In this document: in pieces, positions 16,870-26,375 of the stretch
Layout: each line of letters begins with the position of its first letter
Numbering within the stretch: the stretch's first letter is position 1
NCBI GenBank assembly: GCA_013285445.1
Contig: CP053448.1
Coordinates: 3,430,818 to 3,494,817 of the forward strand
Direction: 5' to 3'
Length of the DNA: 64,000 bases
Source: Pseudomonadota bacterium
Lineage (GTDB): Bacteria; Pseudomonadota; Gammaproteobacteria; Xanthomonadales; Wenzhouxiangellaceae
Notes under the pieces: model-generated
What the model saw: only the letters and a program-made list of their open reading frames with translations
Told to the model about the DNA's origin: nothing
Database searches by the model: none
Position numbers and translations under genes: made by a program

Positions 16870-18564
16870 ATGAATGCCTTGCCTGACCCGACAGGTGCTG
16901 TTGCCAGTGCGTTGAGCCGGCGGGGCCGGCGCGTGCTCGGCACGATCATGACCGGCTTGTTGCTCAGCGCTGCCGCGCCGGCAGCCATCCCGACCGATGA
17001 GCCGGTTTCAGGCGGCTGCGTGTCGGTGTGGGTATCGACAGCGCCCGGGGATTTCAACACCCTGCATGACGCCGTGGATCACGTCAATAGCGTCGGCTGC
17101 ACATCCGGGGGGCTCAACGAGATTCAGATCGATTACAGCACGCATGCGGTGGTTTCCTTTTCCTCACCGATTCCGCCCCTGACGCGTCCGACCTATATCG
17201 GAACCCCACCGGATCAGACCGGTGTGCCTCGGGTGATCCTGCGCGCCAACGACAACACGCAGCTGACCTCAACGGCCGCCCTGATTGCCCAAACCCGGGT
17301 CGAGATCCAGAACCTGGACATCCAGGGCCAGGCCAGCCGTGACTTCGGCGCCGGCATCCTGTTGACCAGCGATGCAGACGGTTCGCGCATTCGCGGTGTC
17401 CGCGTCAGCCGAACGCGCAACGTCGGCATCAGTTTGAGCGGCGTCAGTAATGTCCGGATCGAATCATCGCCCGATTTCCCGACCGTAGTGGTCGAGGCCG
17501 GATTTGGCAGCGCAACGACTCCACTCTACAAACCCGGGATCGGACTGAGCAGCGCCAATGATGTGACCATCGATGGCGCGCGACTGGGCATCGACGACGA
17601 CGGTAGTCCGGCCGGCAACTGCAGCTACGGTGTCGAGATCGACAGCAGCATGCTGGTCACCCTGGGCGCCGGCGTCAACCAACAAGACCGGCGAAATATC
17701 ATCGGCGACAACGGGTACGGAGGGGTGCACATCGTCGACAGCTCGGTCGTCAACATCCATGGCAACTATATTGGTCTGGGCCCGGACGGCGTGGCGCCCG
17801 TCGGCAACGGCCTGGACACAAACTGCCTGGGCGGGCTTCAAAGCCTGTCCCGTGGTGGCGTGGTCGTGCGGGACTCCAACTTTATATCACTTGGCAGCAC
17901 GCTGTTTGCCCATGGCAGTTACATCACGGCCAACCACACCGGCGTCAATCTGATCAACGCGCAGCGCGTGACTTTCCTGCGCAACCAGATCGGCCGCCGC
18001 CCCAACGGTTCTATCCTGGCCAATTCCGGCAGCAGCATCCTCATCACCGGCACTTCCGGACAAAGTGATATCGACCGCGTCCTGATCGGCACCACCGACA
18101 GCATTGACCGTCGCAATGTGATCGTCGGTGACGGCAGCAACGATCACGGCATCCGGATCTATCCCTCGGTTGGCCGGGTGGAGATACATTCCAATTCAAT
18201 CTACGGTCATGGCCTCAACCCCATCGATCGCGGCATCCCGCCTTATCCGCCGGTGCTGACCGTGGCCGATCCCGGCAGCGGCCAGATCGCCGGCACGCTG
18301 ATCCCGGACCCCAACCCGGGCCGGGTGGATCTTTTTGCTGATCTGGCCGGTCATTCACAGGCACGCTATTTTCTCGGTTCGATCGACGTGCCAGCCTCGG
18401 CCGGATCGTTTTCGACCACCATCAACAGCACCCATTTCCAGAACGGCCGGCCGATTACCGCGATCTTCACCACGGATTCCGGACCCGGCAGCTCACGCCT
18501 GAGCGAGCCGCTGATTGCCGAAACAGTACCGCTGGAAGACGAGATATTTCAGGACAGTTTTTAA
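16870..18564 (+). CDS. Secreted parallel beta-helix protein with F-x-D-x-F tail
   Basis: The 564-aa protein has an N-terminal signal peptide (RRVLGTIMTGLLLSAAAPAA). It is then made of right-handed beta-helix rungs (short turns such as SNVRIESS, NDVTIDGARLG, VNIHGNYIGLG). The ending is EDEIFQDSF, a tail that recurs in two other secreted proteins of this region. No catalytic residues of pectate-lyase type can be picked out. The stop TAA overlaps the ATG of the next gene by one base, so the two are coupled. The 266 bp before it (16604-16869) show no gene. Confidence 0.75.
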   Translation: MNALPDPTGAVASALSRRGRRVLGTIMTGLLLSAAAPAAIPTDEPVSGGCVSVWVSTAPGDFNTLHDAVDHVNSVGCTSGGLNEIQIDYSTHAVVSFSSPIPPLTRPTYIGTPPDQTGVPRVILRANDNTQLTSTAALIAQTRVEIQNLDIQGQASRDFGAGILLTSDADGSRIRGVRVSRTRNVGISLSGVSNVRIESSPDFPTVVVEAGFGSATTPLYKPGIGLSSANDVTIDGARLGIDDDGSPAGNCSYGVEIDSSMLVTLGAGVNQQDRRNIIGDNGYGGVHIVDSSVVNIHGNYIGLGPDGVAPVGNGLDTNCLGGLQSLSRGGVVVRDSNFISLGSTLFAHGSYITANHTGVNLINAQRVTFLRNQIGRRPNGSILANSGSSILITGTSGQSDIDRVLIGTTDSIDRRNVIVGDGSNDHGIRIYPSVGRVEIHSNSIYGHGLNPIDRGIPPYPPVLTVADPGSGQIAGTLIPDPNPGRVDLFADLAGHSQARYFLGSIDVPASAGSFSTTINSTHFQNGRPITAIFTTDSGPGSSRLSEPLIAETVPLEDEIFQDSF

Positions 18565-20021
18565 TGAGATCGAGGAGCATGAAAGTGAAAGTCATGATCG
18601 TTGTGAGTCTGATCGTCGCACTCAGTGGCACAGTGCTGGCCGACAACGGCTCGCTGGACGGCGGTTTCGGCAATAGCGGATTCACCCTGGTGCCTTTTGA
18701 TCAGGGCGGGCAGAACACCGACCAGGCCTTTGCCATGGCGCTGCAGGGTGACGGGCGCATCGTGATTGCCGGATCGGCCCACGTCGCCGGCAGCAGTCCA
18801 ATCGCGCCGGCCGGCGGTGAAATGACGTTCCAGGCTTTTGCCGTGACCCGCTTGCTGGCCGACGGCGGCATCGATACCGGCTTCGGCCTGAACGGCCGGC
18901 AGACGGTTAACTTCGATCTCGACGGCACGGCCGATCAGGCCGGGGCGGTGGCCATAGACGACCAGGGCCGGATTCTGGTGGCCGGGACGGCGCAAAGCGA
19001 CGAGAATGACCCCCTTTCCTTCTGGGGCGTGGCCCGGCTAACCCCAAACGGAGCGCTGGATTCGGGTTTCGGCCCCGATGGACGGGTGACCTTCGCGGTC
19101 GATGAAAACGGCCTGGGCGGCTTCACGCTGCTCAACGACCTGCTGATTCAACCCGATGGCCGTATCGTGCTGGTTGGCGCAGTGCTGGTTGAGCTGGAAG
19201 TCGATCAACAGATCCTGGCGGTCGCCGCCCGCCTCAACCCCGACGGCAGCCTCGATACGGGTTTTGCCGATCAGGGCATTGCGCGCTTCAGTGCACTTCC
19301 CGGGAGCGTTCCGGAAACGCTGGCCATGGCCGTGTCGTTGACCGACGAGGGGAAGATTCTGGTCGCCGGTAGCGTTACAGTCGACGTCTCGGGCGACAGC
19401 AACACGGACCTGTTTGTCACACGACTGCTGGCCGATGGCAGCATCGACAGCACCTTTGCCGACAGCGGCACGAGCCGCGTGGCCATCGATCAGGGCGGCG
19501 ACGGGGAAGATTTCGCCTACGCGATGCAGCGAGATGCCGCCGGCCGCATCCTGCTGGCCGGCTCGGCCCGGTCCGACGGGTTAAACCAGGATATGGTGGC
19601 GGTACGTCTGCTCGGCGATGGTTCACCGGATACGACGTTCGGCCCAGGAGGCACCGGGCATGTGCTGGTGGCCTTCGACCTGGGCGAAAACCTCCGCGAC
19701 GAAGCAGTTGACTGCGCGCTCGACGATCAGGGCCGAATCTACCTGGCCGGCCAGGCGGCCCGGTCCAGTGGGGCCGATGCCGGCATCGTCCGGCTGACGC
19801 CTGGTGGCTTGCCGGATCCCGCCTTCGGCAACGCCGGTCGGGTGCACTACGGACTGGCGGGCATCAGCGATGAAACGGGCGCCGCGATCGCAATTACCCG
19901 GCACGGCCAGGCGATTATCGCCGGCAGCGCCAAGGTGGCTGAGCCCGACAATCAGGACATGCTGGCGATGCGGCTGGCCGGCGAACGGATCTTTGGCGAT
20001 CGCTTCGAGCAGCTGCCCTGA
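18564..20021 (+). CDS. Secreted delta-60 repeat protein with F-x-D-x-F tail
   Basis: The 485-aa protein has a signal peptide (VMIVVSLIVALSGTVLA) and about seven copies of the delta-60 repeat. Each runs like SLDGGFGNSGFTLVPFD followed by AFAMALQGDGRIVIAGS. These repeats build beta-propeller or beta-sheet domains in exported proteins. It ends GERIFGDRFEQLP. ATG 18564 overlaps the preceding stop; ATG 18579 is an alternative. The role is unknown; surface structure or adhesion is a guess. Confidence 0.8.
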   Translation: MRSRSMKVKVMIVVSLIVALSGTVLADNGSLDGGFGNSGFTLVPFDQGGQNTDQAFAMALQGDGRIVIAGSAHVAGSSPIAPAGGEMTFQAFAVTRLLADGGIDTGFGLNGRQTVNFDLDGTADQAGAVAIDDQGRILVAGTAQSDENDPLSFWGVARLTPNGALDSGFGPDGRVTFAVDENGLGGFTLLNDLLIQPDGRIVLVGAVLVELEVDQQILAVAARLNPDGSLDTGFADQGIARFSALPGSVPETLAMAVSLTDEGKILVAGSVTVDVSGDSNTDLFVTRLLADGSIDSTFADSGTSRVAIDQGGDGEDFAYAMQRDAAGRILLAGSARSDGLNQDMVAVRLLGDGSPDTTFGPGGTGHVLVAFDLGENLRDEAVDCALDDQGRIYLAGQAARSSGADAGIVRLTPGGLPDPAFGNAGRVHYGLAGISDETGAAIAITRHGQAIIAGSAKVAEPDNQDMLAMRLAGERIFGDRFEQLP

Positions 20022-20033
20022 TCGGCCCGGAAA

Positions 20034-22277
20034 CTATCGGGTTGAGGATCGTTGCTGGTGCAGGCGCTCATCGAGCGCCAGTGTGCGGAAATGCTCCGGG
20101 CTCCAGCGCTGCGCAATGCGAACGAACCGCTCGGCGCTGGACGCATCGTTGCGCGCCAGGGCGCGCCGTGCCAGCCGCAGGGCAACGGCGGCTTCCTGGT
20201 CCACCGAACCGAGCTGACGCGCGCGCTTGAGCGCGTCGGTCAGCAGCTCTTCGGCCTGCTCGTCGCGCCGGGCCAGTTCGGCCTGCCGGGCCAGGATCAT
20301 CTGAAAACGGATCTGGTGGACCGGATTGGCAAGCGCGGGATGATCTTTCAGACTGGTCAGGACGGTGCCACTGTCGCCGGTCTGGCCCAGCATCTGCATG
20401 ATCTCGACCGCGCTGAGCCGGGCGGTGAATGCCTCCTGTGCCTCGCCCAGGGCCTCGAACCGCTGCCTGGCCTGCTCGATGCGCGCGAGCAGTTCCGGCG
20501 CGACCTGGCCCGATGCAATACCGAGCCGGGCGCGCACTTCGTCGGTCCAGGCCAGGCCGATTTCATCATTGCTTTCTGCCGCAATGGCCCCGGCCTGATC
20601 GAGCAGCGCCGCCGCTTCGGCAAAGCGGCCCTGTCGCATGCGCACCTCGGCCAGTTCCTCGAGATTGTCGAAGCGGTCGAACGGGCGGTTGTCGACCCCG
20701 GAACGCTCAAGATTGGTTTCGAGACGTTGGCTGGCCCGGGCCAGCTGTCCGAGGCGTCGTTCGATTCGGGCAATCCCGTATTCCGATGCGGCAGTCAACT
20801 CGTCGACCCCGATCTGTTCACGCAGCGCCAGGGCTTCCAGATGAAATTCCCGGGCCTGGAGCAGGCGCCCGAAATCCTCGGCCAGATAACCCAGATTGGT
20901 CAGGACCATGCTCAGAAAGTAGGGAGAGTCCGACCCACGCAACAGGCGCTCGGCATCCAGCGCCGTTTCCCAGGCCACCGAGTACCGGTTACGGGACTGT
21001 TGAACGAAAGCCAGGCTGTTGAGAATGCGGCCACGCAACAGCGGTTCGTGATGGGGCTCGATCAGCGCCAGAGCTTCTTCGAGGAAGGCCTCGGCGGCAC
21101 GGGTATTGCCGTAGAACCACAGCTCGGTCCCCAGCTCATGCGCCAGCCAGGCGCGCGCGATCGGCTCAGCATCGGGGATCTGGTCGATCAGTTCCTGGTA
21201 GCCGTCCAGAGCCTCACCGGCCTGATTGGCCGGATCGAAGCGCGCCTTGGCCAGGGCGACCTGCAGCAAAGCGCTGTCCGGCTGTCGGGTCAGCGCCGCG
21301 TCGAGCAGTTTGGCCGCCGCCACGCGCTGTTCGCTGGCAATGGCCTGCATTGCCCGGGTGTAGAGCTCCACGGCCAGTGGATCGTCAAGTACGGTTTTGT
21401 GCGCGACCCGAACCGGGAAGCTGCCGCGGGTTGTCGCATTCCTGACCTGGTCGACCAGCTGGCGGACCAGCAGACCCGGATCGGGACCCGTCAGGTCACC
21501 GCTGCGCAAATCAGAGTCTTGTCCAGGTTGGCGCAATTGCCAGAACAAGCTGAAGCGACCATCGATTCGGTCAAGCCGCATGGTCAGATACAGATCGGCG
21601 CCGGCGCCCCGCGCCCGCTGGCCCGGGGGCAGTTCAAGCAGCTCGGGAACCGCTGCCGATCCGAGTATTTCCATGGCAGGATGGTCCCGCAGAAGCGCTT
21701 CAACGGTGGCCGGCAGCCCCTCGACCAGCCATTGCCACTCTTCATCAATACCGGCAAGGCCTTCAAGCGGCTCGATCAGCAGGCGCCATGCAGGCGCTTT
21801 GGCGGCAACGGTCGATGGTGTGTGCCCGGGGCGCCACACAACGCCGAGAACGACCAGCACCGCAACGATGAGAAACCCAGCCAGCACAGGGGCGAGGCGG
21901 GGCCACGTCCAGCCGCCGTCCGGTGGCCGGGGCTGGCAAACGTCGACCTGCACGGACGGCAGAAACTCGAAACCACGGCCGTGAACCGTTCGAATGATGG
22001 ACTGGCGGCGGCCGCTGTCGCCCAGTGCCTTGCGCAGGCGGCGAACCGCCTGGGTGATCGCCGAATCGGTCAGACAGCTGTGTCCCCAGGCCCCTTTCAG
22101 CAGTTCGTCCTTGCCGACAACCCGACCGGGATTGCGCACCAGATACAACAGCAGATCAAAGGTCTGGCCCTGAAGGAACACCGGCGTCGCCGAGTCAAGC
22201 AACAGGCGCTGGTCTGGATCGAGAGTCCAGTGACCAAACCGGTATTGAACGCGCGCGTGCGGTGGGGCGTCACCCAT
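20034..22277 (-). CDS. CadC-like membrane transcription regulator with TPR repeats
   Basis: The 747-aa protein has an N-terminal OmpR/PhoB-type winged helix (about 10-105; QGQTFDLLLYLVRNPGRVVGKDELL, with SAITQAVRRLRKALGD as recognition region). One transmembrane helix follows (LAPVLAGFLIVAVLVVLGVVW, about 130-150), then a periplasmic part with a TolB-like segment and many TPRs. This is the CadC/ToxR one-component layout, in which a periplasmic cue is passed to DNA. It sits between secreted-protein genes and is divergent from the 22500 gene, its most likely target. Confidence 0.85.
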   Translation of the reverse strand: MGDAPPHARVQYRFGHWTLDPDQRLLLDSATPVFLQGQTFDLLLYLVRNPGRVVGKDELLKGAWGHSCLTDSAITQAVRRLRKALGDSGRRQSIIRTVHGRGFEFLPSVQVDVCQPRPPDGGWTWPRLAPVLAGFLIVAVLVVLGVVWRPGHTPSTVAAKAPAWRLLIEPLEGLAGIDEEWQWLVEGLPATVEALLRDHPAMEILGSAAVPELLELPPGQRARGAGADLYLTMRLDRIDGRFSLFWQLRQPGQDSDLRSGDLTGPDPGLLVRQLVDQVRNATTRGSFPVRVAHKTVLDDPLAVELYTRAMQAIASEQRVAAAKLLDAALTRQPDSALLQVALAKARFDPANQAGEALDGYQELIDQIPDAEPIARAWLAHELGTELWFYGNTRAAEAFLEEALALIEPHHEPLLRGRILNSLAFVQQSRNRYSVAWETALDAERLLRGSDSPYFLSMVLTNLGYLAEDFGRLLQAREFHLEALALREQIGVDELTAASEYGIARIERRLGQLARASQRLETNLERSGVDNRPFDRFDNLEELAEVRMRQGRFAEAAALLDQAGAIAAESNDEIGLAWTDEVRARLGIASGQVAPELLARIEQARQRFEALGEAQEAFTARLSAVEIMQMLGQTGDSGTVLTSLKDHPALANPVHQIRFQMILARQAELARRDEQAEELLTDALKRARQLGSVDQEAAVALRLARRALARNDASSAERFVRIAQRWSPEHFRTLALDERLHQQRSSTR

Positions 22278-22499
22278 GGCGGAAGCTCAGGTTTTCACGC
22301 GTCAGATGGTTGAAGCCAACCTATTATGACCGATCGCCCCGCCCGGGCCAATTCGTACCGGCGCTCGACGCCGGCCCGAACACTGGAACGCCCAAACCCG
22401 GTATGTTAAAACTGCCTGTATCGAGGCCCTGGCGCACCAGGATCAACAAACCGGCACAGGGCAATCGGGCCAGACGTCTTACTCGAGGGGAAAACGGTC

Positions 22500-25007
22500 A
22501 TGACACAACACGCCAAGTATCTGCTCAAGCAGCAGCTCAAGCCCACGATGGCTCCGCTGAGCGCAGCCGTCAGCCTGGCGCTGGGCGCATCGGGACTGCA
22601 GGCAGCCACCATTACGGTTGACACGCTCGACGACGGCAGCCTTGCTGGTCAATGCACGCTGCGCGACGCCGTTGCGGCGGCCAATGCCGACACCGCTGTT
22701 TCCGGCTGCACCGCCGGCAGCGGCGCCGATGAGATCGTCTTCGATTCGAGCCTCAGCGGCACGCTGTTACTGACCGAAGCCACGTTGCTGCTTGTCCAGA
22801 GCGAGATCACCATCACCGGCCCCGGCGCGACGGAGATCACGATCAGCGGCAATGACACCACGCGCATCCTCGGTGTCAATCCGGGCGCGTCCATGTCACT
22901 CACGGGTCTAACGCTGACCGACGGCTACGTCAACGACCCATACGGCGGCGCGGCAGTCGCAGCGATATTCGGCGCCAGCGTGGCGCTCGGAGACTGCGTG
23001 ATCACCGGCAATAATGCCGGCAGCTCGGCCTACGGTGGCGCGGTCAGCGCGATCTATTCCTCGCTGTCGGTAAACAACTGCCGGTTCGAATCGAATTCGG
23101 TGGGCGCCATCCTGCGGGGCGGAGTTCCAGCAACCGGGCAAGCCGGCGGCGCTCTGCTCGCCTTCGGATCACCGTCCCTGGTCGTCGAAAACTCGCAGTT
23201 CTACTACAACACGGCCGGGCAGACTGGTGGCGCGATTGCCGTCTTCGGCACGGTCGACGCCCTGATCGAGGGCGCAACGATTAACGACAACGGTGCCACA
23301 TTCGGCGGCGGCCTGGCCTTTGGCGACAGCGCCACGGCGAGTATTGCCGACAGCATCATCAGCGGCAACGATGCAGCCGCCGGGGGCGGTATCGCGATCG
23401 GGGCGCAAGCCTCGATTACCGTGTCCGGATCGAGCGTCAGCAGCAACCAGGCCGCCTACGACGGTGGCGGGCTGCTGGTCGGATCGACCTATGGCGGAGT
23501 GGTGGTGCCGGAACCCAATGCCTTCGGCAGCGGTCGCGGCCTCTCGACCGCGCTGTACGGTCCGGGCTCAGCCGTCCTGACCGACGTCGACGTCGTATTC
23601 AACCAGTCGTCGCGCTACGGCGGTGGCGCGGCAGTGAAATACGACTACAGCGAACTGGGTGCGATCTATTCGGTGTTCGCCTACAACCAGATCAGCGGGG
23701 GCGGGGGTGGACCGATACGCCAGGCCGGCAGCTTTGCCGAACTGCGCGGCGATGGCGGCGGAAGCTACGGCGGCGGCGGGGCCGTCGCCGCGTTCAGCGA
23801 TGGCGAGGCCCGGCTTTACTACGACACCCTGCTGGTCGGCAACACCGCATACACTGGCGCGGGTGGCGGTGGACTGGCCTTCGACGGCGGCTCCATTGGC
23901 CTGTATGAAAGCACGGTCGCGTTAAACCAGGCCGGAACCGGCGGGGGACTGCAGGCCGGCCTTCTGCCCACACCCGTCGCGGCAAAAACAGGATCCATGC
24001 CCGACCGGGGCATCACCTCGGGCGGCCTGGTCCTGGCCACCTACGGCACGATTGCGGCCAACCAGGCAAGCCAGGGCGGCGGCGGGATCCTGTCTCTTTA
24101 CGGCGGAATCGCCGCCGCGGGGTATTCGATCATTTCAGACAACAGCGCGCCGGCCTCCGGCGGCGCGGGCACGTACGGCGGCGAACTCCTGGTCAAGTAC
24201 AGCACTGTCACCAACAACCAGGCCAACTACAACGGAGGCGGCATCTATATGGTCTCACCCGGCTGCTATTTCGCCAGCGTCAGTGGTTCGATCATCGCCG
24301 GCAACAGCGCCAATTATGGTGGTGGAGCCTATGTGGGTGAATGCGGCGCCAGCATCGGCTATTCGACCTTCGTGGACAACACCGCCATTGTCGCCGGCGG
24401 ACTGATGGTTGCGGGCCCGCCCGGCTCACCGCCGCAGCTGACCAACGTGACGATTACCGGCAACGAGGCGGAAACAGCGGGTGGTCTGCTGGCCGGCGGC
24501 ATCGTGGCCGACTTCATCACCGTCAGCCACAACGTCGCCACCGGACCCACCGGGCCCGTGGAGCCCGGCGGCATCCAGCTTCAGGGCATTGCGCAACCCG
24601 GCGGCGCCGTGCTTGACAGCGCGGTCACCGATGTCACCGTCGAGAACTCCATCTTTTCCGACAACACCGGGCCGTACGGCGCACTTGACCTGGCGATCAT
24701 CGGCGGCGGCAATCGCTACCTGGACTACTCGCTGATCCAGGCGCCCGCTGCCGGCCTGCCGGCCGGCAGCGGCAATATCACCGGGTACAGCGCCCAGCTC
24801 GAAGCGCTGGCCGGAAACGGCGGCCCCACGCCCACCCGGGCGCTGGCGGAGACCTCGCCGGCCATCGATGCCGCCAACCCGGTCACCTCGGTCAGCCACG
24901 ATCAGCGCACTGCGCCGTTTCCGCGCGCGTTCAACGGCCGGGCCGACATGGGTGCCTACGAATTCTTCATCGACGGCGTTTTCAGCGACCGGTTCGAACA
25001 GCCCTGA
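22500..25007 (+). CDS. Secreted CSLREA/choice-of-anchor Q beta-helix protein with F-x-D-x-F tail
   Basis: The 835-aa protein has a signal region, then a CSLREA-like domain just after the cleavage region (ITVDTLDDGSLAGQCTLRDA at about 36-55, with CTLRDA replacing CSLREA). A long polymorphic beta-helix full of GG[AG] motifs follows (YGGAVSAI, AGGALLAFG, TFGGGLAFG). Near the end is the choice-of-anchor Q pattern (DQRTAPFPRAFNGRADMGAY), then DGVFSDRFEQP. A GAGGGG ribosome site lies before the ATG. Such proteins are exported and probably surface-held. The 222-bp divergent gap to the CadC-like gene should carry both promoters. Confidence 0.85.
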   Translation: MTQHAKYLLKQQLKPTMAPLSAAVSLALGASGLQAATITVDTLDDGSLAGQCTLRDAVAAANADTAVSGCTAGSGADEIVFDSSLSGTLLLTEATLLLVQSEITITGPGATEITISGNDTTRILGVNPGASMSLTGLTLTDGYVNDPYGGAAVAAIFGASVALGDCVITGNNAGSSAYGGAVSAIYSSLSVNNCRFESNSVGAILRGGVPATGQAGGALLAFGSPSLVVENSQFYYNTAGQTGGAIAVFGTVDALIEGATINDNGATFGGGLAFGDSATASIADSIISGNDAAAGGGIAIGAQASITVSGSSVSSNQAAYDGGGLLVGSTYGGVVVPEPNAFGSGRGLSTALYGPGSAVLTDVDVVFNQSSRYGGGAAVKYDYSELGAIYSVFAYNQISGGGGGPIRQAGSFAELRGDGGGSYGGGGAVAAFSDGEARLYYDTLLVGNTAYTGAGGGGLAFDGGSIGLYESTVALNQAGTGGGLQAGLLPTPVAAKTGSMPDRGITSGGLVLATYGTIAANQASQGGGGILSLYGGIAAAGYSIISDNSAPASGGAGTYGGELLVKYSTVTNNQANYNGGGIYMVSPGCYFASVSGSIIAGNSANYGGGAYVGECGASIGYSTFVDNTAIVAGGLMVAGPPGSPPQLTNVTITGNEAETAGGLLAGGIVADFITVSHNVATGPTGPVEPGGIQLQGIAQPGGAVLDSAVTDVTVENSIFSDNTGPYGALDLAIIGGGNRYLDYSLIQAPAAGLPAGSGNITGYSAQLEALAGNGGPTPTRALAETSPAIDAANPVTSVSHDQRTAPFPRAFNGRADMGAYEFFIDGVFSDRFEQP

Positions 25008-25034
25008 GCATCGTCAGCGAACCGCCCGGGCCGT

Positions 25035-26375
25035 TCAGGCGGCCCGGGACCGATCTACCATCAGCCAGATAATCAGCACTATGGCCGGAATGCCCAGGGC
25101 CGAGGCGTAGACAAAGAAGACCACGTAGCCGGCCTGGTCGACGATCCAGCCCGAAGGCCCGCCGAGCAGCTTGCCCGGCAGGGTCATGAAGGAGCTGAAC
25201 AACGCGTACTGGGTCGCCGTGTAGCGTCTTGAGACCAGCGACGACAGCCAGGCGATGAACACCGTCGCCGACAGCCCGTTGGCCAGATTGTCCGCGCCGA
25301 TGGTCATGACCAGCGCCCAGAGTTGCGGACCGATGGTCGCCAGCCAGGCAAACAGCAGATTGGTCACCGCCACCGCGATGGCAGCCGCCAGCAGCATCGG
25401 CATCATCCCGAAACGCGCCACCAGCACACCGCCGATCAGCCCGCCCAGGATGGTCATGGCGATCCCGAATACGTTGGTCACGGTGGCGATCTGGCTGAGG
25501 CTGAAGCCCAGGTCCAGATACAGCGGATTGGCCATGGCAGCCATCGAAATGTCGGAGACCTTGAACAGTCCGACCAGGGCCAGGATCGGCAGAGCCAGCC
25601 AGCCGTTGCGGCGCAGGAAATCGGTCAGCGGCGCGACCACGGCACCGGTGATCCACGCAACCACATCCTGTGGCCAGCCCGACAGGCGTGAACGCTGCCG
25701 GTAGGCCTGGACCAGCGGATCGCGCTCAATATCCAGCCGTTCCAGCGAGGTCGGTTCGGGCGAGGTCAGCACCGCCCCCATACCCACCAGCACCAGTGCA
25801 CTCATGCACAGGTAGGCCAGGGTCCAGCTGGCAAAATCGGCAATGTAGAGCGCCCCGGCGCCGGTGGCCAGCAGCGCCAGGCGGTAGCCAAGCACGTAGG
25901 TTGCCGCGAGCGCAGCCTGGAACTCGTCGGCGTCGGACTCGATGCGGAAGGCGTCGATGGTGATGTCCTGCGTGGCGGCGCAGAAGGCGACCAGCAGCGC
26001 CAGCACGGCGATCTGGGCAAGCTGCGAGAGCGGGTCGGTCAGCGCCATACCGGCCAGTCCGCACATGATGCCAAGCTGCGCCAGCAGCATCCATCCGCGG
26101 CGCTGGCCGAACGCGCGGGTCAGCAGCGGCAAGCGAATCCGGTCAACCACCGGCGACCACAGGACCTTGATCGAGTAGGTGATGCCGATCCAGGCAAAAA
26201 AGCCGATCGCCGTGCGCGACACGCCCTCGTCACGCAACCAGGCGGTCAGGGTTGAAAACACCAGCATGTACGGCAGGCCCGCTGAAAAGCCCAGGGGGAG
26301 CATGCGCAGAACGCTTGGCCGCTTGTAGACCGCCCAGGCACGCTGCCAGCGATCGGACCCGGGTTCAGTCGTCAT
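25035..26375 (-). CDS. ampG: AmpG-like muropeptide MFS permease
   Basis: The 446-aa protein has about 12 membrane helices and AmpG landmarks: LGFSAGLPYMLVFSTLTAWL near the start, the WSPVVDR turn, and AATQDITIDAFRIE in the middle. AmpG brings anhydro-muropeptides from the periplasm into the cell for recycling, which matches anmK elsewhere in the window. I chose ATG 26375 (MTTEPGS), which overlaps the xthA stop by 11 bp; the frame is open to 26396. Confidence 0.88.
   Translation of the reverse strand: MTTEPGSDRWQRAWAVYKRPSVLRMLPLGFSAGLPYMLVFSTLTAWLRDEGVSRTAIGFFAWIGITYSIKVLWSPVVDRIRLPLLTRAFGQRRGWMLLAQLGIMCGLAGMALTDPLSQLAQIAVLALLVAFCAATQDITIDAFRIESDADEFQAALAATYVLGYRLALLATGAGALYIADFASWTLAYLCMSALVLVGMGAVLTSPEPTSLERLDIERDPLVQAYRQRSRLSGWPQDVVAWITGAVVAPLTDFLRRNGWLALPILALVGLFKVSDISMAAMANPLYLDLGFSLSQIATVTNVFGIAMTILGGLIGGVLVARFGMMPMLLAAAIAVAVTNLLFAWLATIGPQLWALVMTIGADNLANGLSATVFIAWLSSLVSRRYTATQYALFSSFMTLPGKLLGGPSGWIVDQAGYVVFFVYASALGIPAIVLIIWLMVDRSRAA

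Noticed and set aside
20052..22313. 753-aa plus-strand frame opposite the CadC-like gene
   Set aside because: The minus-strand protein has a winged helix, membrane helix and TPRs in order; the plus frame shows none.
23000..24900. Repeated GGC-rich units suggesting a tandem repeat or CRISPR
   Set aside because: They are degenerate codons for glycine-rich beta-helix rungs within one gene; spacing is irregular and there are no identical repeats with spacers.
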